DNA of 13,024 bases, taken from Chloroflexota bacterium. GTDB taxonomy: Bacteria > Chloroflexota > Anaerolineae > Caldilineales > Caldilineaceae. The position numbers and the translations under genes are program-made. Shown here in pieces: positions 1 through 6,312 of this stretch. Numbering within the stretch: position 1 is the first letter of the stretch; each line of letters opens with the position of its first letter. The stretch spans positions 18,300-31,323 of the forward strand of contig DMDA01000033.1 of assembly GCA_003451595.1 (NCBI GenBank), given 5' to 3'. Under the pieces are notes generated by a model. The model had not been told where the DNA came from. It made no database searches and was given only the letters and a program-made list of their open reading frames with translations.

Positions 1-134
1 GGCGCGTGGGCGGCGAAGGTGGCCCACGCGTCGGCCACTTCACGCGCGGCCCGTGCCTGCCGTATACCGAGAATCGCGGCCAGTGCCAGGGGAATGAGGA
101 TAACGACGGCGAGAAGAATGGTGCGCTTGTTCAT
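1..134 (-). CDS. N-terminus of a membrane-anchored protein, cut by window edge
   Basis: Only the first 44 residues are present. They begin MNKRTILLAVV and form one hydrophobic segment (about residues 5-22) after a short basic N-terminus, so this is a signal anchor or signal peptide with the rest probably outside the membrane. The segment after it is alanine- and arginine-rich and looks helical. The start is supported by a strong Shine-Dalgarno (AAGGAGAA, 139-147 on the minus strand) about 7 nt before the ATG. It lies 68 bp downstream of the hydrolase stop on the same strand and is probably the next gene of that operon. The gap between them holds two palindromes. The family cannot be decided from so little; the anchor followed by an Ala/Arg-rich helix vaguely recalls DUF6544/DUF6920 proteins, but that is a guess. 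Confidence 0.7.
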   Translation of the reverse strand, partial: MNKRTILLAVVILIPLALAAILGIRQARAAREVADAWATFAAHA

Positions 135-147
135 GGTTATGTTCTCC

Positions 148-227
148 TTGCGTAGGGCAAAATTAATCTCGTCCTACATATGTCGCATTGCGTAGAACAG
201 AATTAATTCTGTTCTACAACGTATGTC
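148..227. repeat. two tandem related 26-bp palindromes, 40-bp period
   Basis: Positions 192-217 form a perfect 26-bp palindrome whose half site is GTAGAACAGAATT. Positions 152-177 are a degenerate copy (GTAGGGCAAAATT... ), matching at 19 of 26 positions with all differences transitions. Both are preceded by TTGC, and the units repeat with a 40-bp period (148 and 188), 23 of the first 30 bases being identical. On the minus strand they occupy the space between the hydrolase stop and the next gene's ribosome binding site; the hydrolase stop codon TAA (205-203) lies at the centre of the perfect copy. They could be a double operator (centres four helical turns apart) or paired mRNA hairpins; in the imperfect copy two of three mismatches become G-U pairs on the minus-strand transcript. 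Confidence 0.85.
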
Positions 228-1330
228 TCCGGGACGACAGTCTCCACCATCAAACGATGAAACTTATCGGCCTCCTGCCAGATCATGCCGTGCCCGGAGT
301 CCTCGAAGTAGACGAGTTGCTTGCGCGGGGCCTGCAACAGGTTGAAGTACTCCTCTGGAATCGGGGACGGGTTGTTCATGTCGTGTCGGCCCAGCACGAT
401 GTACACCGGCAGGTCGAGGCGGGTCGCGTCCACGCGGAAGTCCATCTCTTGCAACTGCGGGTAGACGACGTTGAAGGTGTTCATCATGCCGAGCAGGTAG
501 TAGATGCGATCCAGCCAGCCGTATTCGGGCTGCTTGAGCATCAGCATGAGGGCGTCCCCTTCGCGGCGGTAGGCCTCACTTTTGATGTTCGGCACTTCGA
601 ACATGGCGTATTCTCGGCTGAAGAGCGTGGCATACGGCTTGATCGGGCTTTTGCCGAAGTAGGGCGGCGGCCCTTGTTTCTCCAATGTCTGCACGAACTG
701 CGTGTCGCCGATCTCGCGGGAGCGCGCCAGCACCTGGTCGTAGACCAGGTGGTCGGTCTCCTGCACGTCCACCATCTGCGCCGTGCCGATGTAGGCGTGG
801 AACAGATCGGGCCGGGCCTGGGCCGCGCGCAGACCGATGATGGTGCCCCAGGAGTGACCCACCAGGTAGACCTTCTGCTCGTCGAAGCGTTCACGCAGCA
901 GATCAGCCAGCTCGATGATGTCGGCGACGTACCGCTCAATGGTCAGGTCGGACTTGGGGTTGATGGACGGGTACGATTTGCCGCAGCCGCGCTGTTCCCA
1001 GATGACGACCACAAAATGCTTCTCCAACTCGCTGTTGAAGCGCAGGACGCGGCCGGCCTCGCTGGCGCCGGGGCCGCCGGAGAGGAAGAGCAGGACAGGC
1101 TTGTTGACATCGTGGCCGCGGATGATGAGCCATTGATCCACGCCGCCGAGCTTAATTTTTTCCAGCACGGCGATGCTGCCGGGCAGCGGCTGGCTGTCCG
1201 CGCCGAGGATGGCCGGCGTGTGCGCCCTCCACTGCGAGACGAGGACGAAGCCAGCCAGCAGGACGATGATGATCAAGAGCAGGACGAGCATACGACCTCC
1301 GAGTGTTTTGATACGAGCGGTTGTGTTCAT
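203..1330 (-). CDS. membrane-anchored alpha/beta hydrolase, proline iminopeptidase-like
   Basis: A 375-residue alpha/beta-hydrolase-fold enzyme of the proline iminopeptidase-like (S33) group. Residues about 14-32 are a strongly hydrophobic anchor, so the catalytic domain is likely extracytoplasmic. Visible motifs: oxyanion-hole GGPG at 85-88, WEQRGCGKS at 111-119, nucleophile elbow GHSWG at 158-162 (Ser160), Asp317 in GRHD and His347 in SGHG, so the Ser-Asp-His triad is complete. Family members cleave N-terminal proline or act on other small amides or esters; the substrate here is unknown. The ATG at 1330 is chosen because AAGGAGAGG precedes it and because it overlaps the stop of the upstream 84-residue gene as ATGA, which implies translational coupling. 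An open frame extends upstream to 1639 but this is not needed. The last codons and the stop lie inside a perfect palindrome. Confidence 0.9.
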   Translation of the reverse strand: MNTTARIKTLGGRMLVLLLIIIVLLAGFVLVSQWRAHTPAILGADSQPLPGSIAVLEKIKLGGVDQWLIIRGHDVNKPVLLFLSGGPGASEAGRVLRFNSELEKHFVVVIWEQRGCGKSYPSINPKSDLTIERYVADIIELADLLRERFDEQKVYLVGHSWGTIIGLRAAQARPDLFHAYIGTAQMVDVQETDHLVYDQVLARSREIGDTQFVQTLEKQGPPPYFGKSPIKPYATLFSREYAMFEVPNIKSEAYRREGDALMLMLKQPEYGWLDRIYYLLGMMNTFNVVYPQLQEMDFRVDATRLDLPVYIVLGRHDMNNPSPIPEEYFNLLQAPRKQLVYFEDSGHGMIWQEADKFHRLMVETVVPETYVVEQN

Positions 1331-1581
1331 GGGTGTTCCTCTCCTTTGTCGAATGGAATTTGGGTCGGTCCGCCGGTCGGAGGCGTGATCCGTTCGACGC
1401 GCAACAAGGTCAGCCCCAGGTCGCGGATGCGCGTGAGCGCGGCGTGCAACGCAGCCTGATCGGGCAACTCGCCAGCCAGCAGCGTCCGGCCGTCGGGCAG
1501 ATGCCGCAGGGACAGGCCCTCGAACCGGCGCAGCCAGCGCGCATCCAACTGTTCTTTGATCTCGATCTCGTAGCGATCCAT
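1327..1581 (-). CDS. 84-residue conserved protein of unknown function
   Basis: A short soluble protein starting MDRYEIEIKEQLDARW with no membrane segment. It has the pattern [basic/acidic strand]-LDxRW-LRRFEGLSLRHLPDG-GxTLLxGxLPDQAALHAALTRIRDLGLTLLRVxRI. I recognise this layout from small proteins found next to hydrolases, transporters or TetR regulators in Chloroflexota and actinobacteria; the DQAALH...IRDLGL block is typical. No function is known to me. The start is fixed by GGAGG seven nt before the ATG. Its stop overlaps the hydrolase start by 4 nt (ATGA), so the two are translated together, and it sits 118 bp after the MalT-like regulator on the same strand. The C-terminal tail (TPPTGGPTQIPFDKGEEHP) is longer than I would expect and looks disordered. 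Confidence 0.85.
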   Translation of the reverse strand: MDRYEIEIKEQLDARWLRRFEGLSLRHLPDGRTLLAGELPDQAALHAALTRIRDLGLTLLRVERITPPTGGPTQIPFDKGEEHP

Positions 1582-1601
1582 AACGACGCCTCCGCAGCGG
1601 T

Positions 1602-1620
1602 GATGTCTCAGTTTTACATC
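1602..1620 (-). promoter_or_regulatory. possible operator upstream of the 84-residue gene
   Basis: An imperfect inverted repeat, GATGTAAAACTGAGACATC on the minus strand, with 5-bp outer arms (GATGT/ACATC). It is placed 21 bp before the start of the 84-residue gene, upstream of the Shine-Dalgarno. The form resembles binding sites of TetR-type repressors, but no TetR gene is in the window, so the binding protein is unknown. The arms are short enough that chance is possible. Confidence 0.3.
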
Positions 1621-1683
1621 GCCGCCGGGCGCGCGTCACCTGCCGAAGGTGAGGGAAAAAGTGAGGTTTTGGAACCGGAGGAA

Positions 1684-1718
1684 AGTCAGGGGACAGAGGT
1701 CAGGAGTCAGGGGTCAGG
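1684..1718 (-). repeat. heptameric CCTGACC-type repeat at the end of the first regulator gene
   Basis: Read on the minus strand this is five contiguous heptamers: CCTGACC (1718-1712), CCTGACT (1711-1705), CCTGACC (1704-1698), TCTGTCC (1697-1691), CCTGACT (1690-1684). Short tandemly repeated repetitive heptamers of this kind are known from intergenic DNA of cyanobacteria and similar genomes. Here the array begins inside the coding sequence of the MalT-like regulator and supplies its last four sense codons and its TGA stop (1702-1700). Confidence 0.8.
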
Positions 1719-4399
1719 AGGCCCAACGCACGGGCGCGGGCGAGGGCCTGGGTGCGGCTGCGGACGCCGAGCTTGCTGTAGATGTTAGAGAGGTGCCACT
1801 TGGTCGTGCCCACGGTGATGACCAGGCGGTCGGCGATGGCCTGGTTGCTGGCGCCCTGGGCGATCAGGCCGAGGATCTCCAACTCGCGCTCGCTGAGCGG
1901 CTCGACCAGCGGGGAGGGCGCGATCTGGCCGACCGGCGCCGCCCCACAGCGCGCCAGCAGGTCATCTACGAAAGCGGGCGCAGCCGACCGCACTGCAGGG
2001 AGCAGCTCGGCCACCGGCCGATCCGCGTCGAGGAAAGCGCGGCGGTAGCCCTCAGCTGCGGCGAGGCGCAGACCGGCGCGCAGATACTCGCCAGCGGCGG
2101 CCGCGTCACCGGCCTGATGCGCAGCCAGCGCCTGCTGCACGTGGATTTGCACCAGCCTGGCGCGGCGGCCGCTGGCGGCTGCTCCCGCCTCCAGTCCGGC
2201 CAGGACGCGCTGCGCGGCCGCCGTCTCCCCGTACGCCAGGGCCAGGCGGGCCCGCAGCAGCTCCCGGCGCTCGATGTCGGCCTGGCTGCCAGCCAGCGCG
2301 CGGCGGTCTGCGGCGGCCAGATAGCGCTTGGCCGGGGCCGGGTCGCCGGCGCGCAGGCGCAGGCTCGCCTCCTGCAGCGCCAGCCGCTCGGCCACCACCG
2401 CCACCCCCGCGCGCTCGGCCGCGCGGCGCGCCTCGGCCAGGAGGGCGCAGGCCCGTTCGACCTCGCCGCGGGCGAAGTGCACCTGCGCCAGCGTCATCTC
2501 GGCATCGCCGCCCAAAATGCTGCGCGAGAGGAGCCCGCGGCTTAAGGCCAGCGCCTCGCGGGCGTAGGCCTCGGCTGTCGCCAGGTCATCGCGCACGTAG
2601 GCCAGCACGGCCAGCGGCGCGTAGAGCACGCCCAATACCGGCAGCGGCCGGCCGCGACGGTCCACGTAACGGGCCAGCGCCTCCTGCGCCAGCGCGTCCA
2701 CCTCGCTGAAGTGGCCCTCCTCCAGCAGGTTGAAGCACAGGTTCGCCAGCGCGCCGACCGCCGCCAACGGCTGCCCGGCCGCCTGGCTCAGTTCGTACGC
2801 AGCCAGGAAGCTGGCGTCCGTGCCAGCCGTGTCGCCGGCCACGTTCTGGGCGAACCCCAACGCGATCAGCGCCAGCGTCTTGTAGAAGGCGTCAGCGTCG
2901 GGGACCAGGCGGCACGCGTTCTGCGCCAGCGCCAGGACATCGGGCTGCCCCAACGCGGTCGCCAGCCAGGCGCGGATGGTCAGGCTGCGTCCGCTGGGGA
3001 CGCCGGGTTGCCCGGCGGAGACCTCGGCCAGCCGCGCGGCCCAGCGTCCGGCATCCTCCAGCGCGCCGGTGAGCAGCGTGGTCAGCGCGCGCTGGGCCAG
3101 CAGCTCCTCGTCGCCCGCCACGACCTCTGCGGGCAGCGCGGCCAGCCAGGATGCCAGCGTCGTGATCTCCCCGCGGCGCAGGGCGTCATCGGCCGCCGCG
3201 GCGATGAGGGGCCCGGCCGTCGCCCACTCGCCGGCGCGCAGGGCGTGCACGATGGCCTCGTGTGCGAAGCCGTTGGCCGCGAACCAGGCGGCCGCCCGGC
3301 GATGCTGCGCCAACTCCTCGTCGCGGGTCAGCTCCGTGCGCAGGAAATCGGCGAACAGCCGATGGTAGCGATACCAGCGCCGTTCGGCATCCAGGGGGAT
3401 GAGGAAGAGATGGGCGCGGTCGAGTTGTTCAAGGATGGCCGACGAAGGACGAACGACCGCAGACGAAAGCCCATCGTCGGCTGTCACGGCGTCGCACAAC
3501 GGCCCGCACAGCCGCTCTAGCACGGCCGTGCCGCGCAGGAAGGTGCGCACCTCGGCCGGCTGGCGCGCCAGCACCTCTTCCAGCAGATAGTCCATGACGT
3601 AGCGATGGCTGCCGCTGAAGTCGGCGACAAAGTCGGCGGCCGCGTCCGCGTCCAGGCCTTGCAGCGAGAGGGCCGCCAGTTGCAGCCCGGCGATCCAGCC
3701 CTCGGTGCGGCCTGCCAGCGCCTCGACCGCCTCGGGCGCCAGCGCCAGCCCCAGCACCTGGTTGAAGAAGGCCACCGCCTCGGCCGGGGTGAAGCGCAGG
3801 TCGTCGGCGCGCAGTTCGGTGAGCTGGCCGCGAGCGCGCAGCCGCGCCAGCGCCAGGGGCGGATCCTCGCGCGTGAGCAGCAGCAGGTGGAAGGTTGCAG
3901 GCTGGTGGTCGAGGAGGAACTGTAGCGCGGCGTGGATGCGCGGGTCGGCGATCAGGTGGTAATCGTCCAGCGCGCAGAGCAGCGGCGACGCTAGCTCGGC
4001 CAGCTCGTTGATCAGCGCGGCCATAGGTCCGGCGGCCCACTCCGCGGCGCTCCAGGCCGCGGCGGGCGCGCCGATCAAGCTGAGCGCGGCCTGTCCCAGC
4101 CCTGGCTCCACGGTTTGCAGCGCGGCAATCAAACAAGCAAAAAAGCGGGCCGGGTCGTCGTCGGCCTCGTCTAGCGCCAGCCAGGCCACAGGCAGCTGAC
4201 CCACAAGCGCATGCAGCCACGCAGCGGCCAGCGTTGTCTTGCCGTAGCCAGCTGGCGCGGCGATCAGCGTCAGCGGTCTACCGGCGGCCAGGCTGGCGTT
4301 CAGGCGCGCGATCAGTACCGGTCGCGGCATGGCGCAGTGCGGGACTGCCGGTCGGCGCAGCTTGGTGGTCAGCAGAAGGGGCTGGGTTCGTGCAGGCAT
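1700..4399 (-). CDS. MalT-like LuxR-family STAND transcriptional regulator (first copy)
   Basis: An 899-residue cytoplasmic ATP-dependent activator with MalT architecture: N-terminal signature LLLTTKLRRP (8-17), Walker A APAGYGKTT (48-56), Walker B with CALDDYH (142-148), a winged-helix region to about residue 360, a long alpha-helical TPR-like sensor region (about 370-800), and a C-terminal LuxR helix-turn-helix (about 831-895, LSERELEIL ... SNIYSKLGV). E. coli MalT oligomerises on binding ATP and maltotriose; the ligand here is unknown. I chose the ATG at 4399 because it starts just before the family signature and lies 7 nt after a perfect TATAAT; upstream in-frame ATGs at 4408 and 4432 have no better support. 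It heads a minus-strand series with the 84-residue protein and hydrolase, which it may regulate. Residues about 311-320 are encoded by a heptamer repeat and are absent from the second copy; the 3' end also lies in a heptamer array. Confidence 0.9.
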   Translation of the reverse strand: MPARTQPLLLTTKLRRPAVPHCAMPRPVLIARLNASLAAGRPLTLIAAPAGYGKTTLAAAWLHALVGQLPVAWLALDEADDDPARFFACLIAALQTVEPGLGQAALSLIGAPAAAWSAAEWAAGPMAALINELAELASPLLCALDDYHLIADPRIHAALQFLLDHQPATFHLLLLTREDPPLALARLRARGQLTELRADDLRFTPAEAVAFFNQVLGLALAPEAVEALAGRTEGWIAGLQLAALSLQGLDADAAADFVADFSGSHRYVMDYLLEEVLARQPAEVRTFLRGTAVLERLCGPLCDAVTADDGLSSAVVRPSSAILEQLDRAHLFLIPLDAERRWYRYHRLFADFLRTELTRDEELAQHRRAAAWFAANGFAHEAIVHALRAGEWATAGPLIAAAADDALRRGEITTLASWLAALPAEVVAGDEELLAQRALTTLLTGALEDAGRWAARLAEVSAGQPGVPSGRSLTIRAWLATALGQPDVLALAQNACRLVPDADAFYKTLALIALGFAQNVAGDTAGTDASFLAAYELSQAAGQPLAAVGALANLCFNLLEEGHFSEVDALAQEALARYVDRRGRPLPVLGVLYAPLAVLAYVRDDLATAEAYAREALALSRGLLSRSILGGDAEMTLAQVHFARGEVERACALLAEARRAAERAGVAVVAERLALQEASLRLRAGDPAPAKRYLAAADRRALAGSQADIERRELLRARLALAYGETAAAQRVLAGLEAGAAASGRRARLVQIHVQQALAAHQAGDAAAAGEYLRAGLRLAAAEGYRRAFLDADRPVAELLPAVRSAAPAFVDDLLARCGAAPVGQIAPSPLVEPLSERELEILGLIAQGASNQAIADRLVITVGTTKWHLSNIYSKLGVRSRTQALARARALGLLTPDS
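3441..3468 (-). repeat. CTTCGTC-type heptamer repeat inside a coding sequence
   Basis: On the plus strand: GACGAAG (3441-3447), GACGAAC (3448-3454), GACCGCA (3455-3461), GACGAAA (3462-3468), four contiguous heptamers. It lies in frame inside the first MalT-like gene and encodes LSSAVVRPSS, in the linker after the LCDAVT motif. The second regulator has 8 residues between LCDAVT and the LExL motif where this one has 16, consistent with a roughly 24-bp in-frame gain. Confidence 0.7.
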
Positions 4400-4406
4400 G
4401 CCTTCC

Positions 4407-4412
4407 ATTATA
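4407..4412 (-). promoter_or_regulatory. -10 box of the first MalT-like gene, leaderless arrangement
   Basis: A perfect TATAAT on the minus strand ends 7 nt before the ATG at 4399, so transcription would start at or next to the A of the start codon. An AAAAAA tract (4418-4423) lies in the spacer. No good -35 hexamer is seen at 16-18 bp, and a GGAAGG only 1 nt from the ATG is too close to serve as a ribosome binding site. Confidence 0.6.
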
Positions 4413-4445
4413 CCTGCTTTTTTGCTGAGCATGATCTCCAGCATG

Positions 4446-4700
4446 GAAGAACGGGTTGCCGCTGGTGACGACATGGATGCGCGCCGTCAGGTCGGGTGCG
4501 GGCGGATGCGGTGCGTGTGCAGACAATTCCCGCGCTGCGTCCAGGCTCATCGGCTTGACTGCCGCCCCGACCAGCCGCCCGGCTCTCATCCAGTGCTGGC
4601 GCAAGCACTCTATCGCGGGGCTGCACAGGTTCCCTACGCAAGAAAAGATCACGCTGCTCAACGACCGCAAGTCTCGGAACGCAACGATAATCTGAAGCAT
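4446..4700 (-). pseudogene. fragment of an AAA/STAND ATPase
   Basis: An 85-codon open stretch on the minus strand reads like the piece of an AAA_16-type ATPase after Walker B. It has a strand-like IIVAFRD, then MRAGRLVGAAVKPMSLDAAR, then PDLTARIHVVTSGNPFF. The order [L/I]xVxxxRD - RAGRL - PxSLDxAR - L - PDLxxRIHxxTxGNPFF is the usual one in regulator and cyclase-associated ATPases. The similarity stops directly after GNPFF (4446), about 35 bp upstream of the TATAAT of the first regulator, and nothing before 4700 continues it; there is no Walker A. The final part (4446-4610) is the more convincing. It may be the relic of a third regulator. Recognised from memory of the family only. Confidence 0.45.
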
Positions 4701-4877
4701 CGCTACAGCAGGACAAACTACTAACCGGAATAATGGTGTAGATGCTAAGTGGTTCGCCCCCGTCGCAGAAGCTCAGAGCTTCCAGAAAGGGTGGTTTCTA
4801 TCAACGGCGGCATGGCGCCTTCGCAACTCACTCGTTCTATCAAAATGCTTATCAATGCATTAACCGAGAGGATAAGA
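4701..4877. other. intergenic leader of the oxidoreductase gene
   Basis: No gene is seen here. The stretch holds two inverted repeats: a near-perfect palindrome GAAGCTCAGAGCTTC (4768-4782, 7-bp arms around a single A) and AATGC/GCATT arms around 8 bp at 4844-4861, just before the Shine-Dalgarno. I could not pick a convincing promoter pair; AATAAT near 4730 is a possible -10 only. Confidence 0.5.
4768..4782. promoter_or_regulatory. possible operator upstream of the oxidoreductase gene
   Basis: GAAGCTCAGAGCTTC has two 7-bp arms, perfectly complementary, separated by one base. It lies 96 bp before the start of the Gfo/Idh/MocA gene. This size and symmetry fits a dimeric repressor site, but no repressor gene is adjacent and the binding protein is unknown. 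Confidence 0.35.
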
Positions 4878-5930
4878 ATGACCAATCAACCATCGATGGA
4901 ACACCCGCTGACGGCGGTGCTGGTGGGCTGCGGCGGCATCAGCCGCGCCTGGCTGGACGCGGTGCGCGCCATCCCCGGCTTGACGATGACCGGCTTTGTC
5001 GACATCAATCCTGACGCCGCGCGCACCCGCGCCGCCGAATATGGTTGGACGGACGCCGTGATCGGCAGCGCGCTGGAGGCGGTGCTGGCGCAGACACAGC
5101 CGGACATCGTCTTCGACTGCGCCGTGCCTGAGGCGCATCTGCCGGTGACGCTGACGGCGCTGGCGCACGGCTGTCACGTGCTGGGCGAGAAGCCGCTGGC
5201 GGCAAGCATGGACGCGGCGCGGCAGATGGTCGCCGCCGCGCAGTCGTCGGGCCGGCTCTTCGCCGTGATGCAGAACCGGCGCTACGACGCCAACATCCGG
5301 CGACTGGCGGCGTTTCTGCGTTCTGGCGCCATCGGGCGGATCACGACCGTCAACGCCGATTTCTACATCGGCGCGCACTTTGGCGGCTTTCGGGATGTCA
5401 TGGCGCACGTGCTGCTGCTCGACATGGCGATCCACACCTTCGACGCCGCCCGGCTGATCGCCGCCGCCGACCCGCGGGCGGTCTACTGTCACGAATGGAA
5501 CCCGGCCGGCTCGTGGTATGCGCGGGACGCGTCGGCGGTGGCAATCTTCGAGATGAGCGCGGATGTGGTCTTCACCTATCGCGGCAGCTGGTGCGCCGAG
5601 GGGCTGCGTACAACCTGGGAAAGCGATTGGCGCATCGTGGGCACGGAAGGCAGCGTGCGGTGGGATGGCGCCGCCGGCTTTCAGGCGGAGATCGTGGGCG
5701 AACGCGGCGGCTTTTTCTCGACCGTGAACCGCGTGGAGCTGCCGCCGCCGCCTGCGGACGCGCGTATCGGCGGCCACGCCGGCGCGATCCGTGAGTTCGT
5801 CGACTGTGTGCGCACCGGCGCCACGCCGGAGACAACCGCCGCCGACAACATCAAGAGCCTGGCGATGGTCTTTGGCGCCATCGAGAGCGCCAGCAGCAAA
5901 GCCAGGGTTGAATTGACAACGGCAGAATAG
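4878..5930 (+). CDS. Gfo/Idh/MocA-family NAD(P)-dependent oxidoreductase
   Basis: A 350-residue cytoplasmic dehydrogenase of the glucose-fructose/inositol/rhizopine oxidoreductase family. The N-terminal Rossmann fold carries VGCGGIS (16-22) and the second strand ends FVDIN (40-44), with Asp42 where NAD binding is often decided. EKPLA at 104-108 supplies the conserved Lys105. The C-terminal alpha/beta domain has the DxxxH pattern (Asp182, His186 in LDMAIHTFD) expected near the sugar-binding site. Family members oxidise or reduce hydroxyl groups of sugars, inositols or related polyols; the substrate cannot be read from sequence. The ATG at 4878 is preceded by AGAGGA at 5-nt spacing and begins 10 residues before the Rossmann strand; the open frame reaches back to 4749 without support. 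No sugar transporter or kinase is adjacent, so it appears monocistronic, followed by decayed genes. Confidence 0.9.
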   Translation: MTNQPSMEHPLTAVLVGCGGISRAWLDAVRAIPGLTMTGFVDINPDAARTRAAEYGWTDAVIGSALEAVLAQTQPDIVFDCAVPEAHLPVTLTALAHGCHVLGEKPLAASMDAARQMVAAAQSSGRLFAVMQNRRYDANIRRLAAFLRSGAIGRITTVNADFYIGAHFGGFRDVMAHVLLLDMAIHTFDAARLIAAADPRAVYCHEWNPAGSWYARDASAVAIFEMSADVVFTYRGSWCAEGLRTTWESDWRIVGTEGSVRWDGAAGFQAEIVGERGGFFSTVNRVELPPPPADARIGGHAGAIREFVDCVRTGATPETTAADNIKSLAMVFGAIESASSKARVELTTAE

Positions 5931-6307
5931 GTGGATGCGAAACTGGACAAGGAGCTGCAGAAGATCACGGCCGACGTCGACACGGGGCGGCGCACGGTGG
6001 ACAAGCTGGTCAAGGTCTATCTGCTCGACGGCGCTGACCTGTGCTGCGCATGGACTTTGCGATGACATACTTGAGTTACGCAGAACGGTTGGCTCAGGAA
6101 AAGGGCATTGAGCAGCGTATCCGCACCGGGCGCGTGCAGTCGATTGTGCGTCAACTGCAACACTTGTTTGGCCCGTTGGCAACGGACGACCAGGCGACCA
6201 TCGAGTCGCTGTCTATCCCCCAGCTCGACCGCCTGAGCGAAGACCTGCTCGACTTCACACAGCCGGCCGACTTGGCGCAGTGGCTGCGGCAGCCGCCGTC
6301 CGCGTGA
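5931..6307 (+). pseudogene. collapsed Rpn/DUF4351-family (PD-(D/E)XK transposase-like) gene
   Basis: Two separated parts of one known protein type are joined here. From 5931, frame 1 reads KLDKELQKITADVDTGRRT then VDKLVKVYLLDGADL, which resembles the early region of Rpn-like nucleases (DKEL...DAExGRRxVDKLVKVxLxDG). The frame stops at 6063. A second frame from 6041 reads VLRMDFAM then TYLSYAERLAQEKGIEQRI, and ends with a DUF4351 tail (LFGPLATDDQ ... LDRLSEDLLDF ... LAQWL) to a TGA at 6305. The whole central part, including the nuclease core, is missing, and a second deletion seems to join DFAM directly to TYLSYAERLA. Intact relatives run to about 250-350 residues. It abuts the oxidoreductase stop codon, so the breakpoint is at that gene's end. 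A short peptide from 6041 or 6050 could still be made. Confidence 0.6.
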
Positions 6308-6312
6308 AGTGA

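Noticed and set aside
188..1459. Long open frame on the plus strand
   Set aside because: It is antisense to the hydrolase and the 84-residue gene, which have family motifs, Shine-Dalgarno sequences and an ATGA overlap; the plus translation is low in complexity and unlike any family.
1636..1652. TCACCT/AGGTGA hairpin as terminator of the first regulator
   Set aside because: Six-bp arms with no T-tract after it on the minus strand; the T run lies before the stem.
1649..3520. Long plus-strand frames across the first regulator
   Set aside because: Mirror frames caused by high GC; the minus frame carries Walker motifs and the LuxR domain.
3429..4220. A 263-codon minus-strand frame overlapping the regulator
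   Set aside because: Arg/Ala-rich shifted frame of the same gene, no motifs.
4860..6182. A 440-codon minus-strand frame over the oxidoreductase
   Set aside because: Antisense shadow; the plus frame has the complete Gfo/Idh/MocA motif set.
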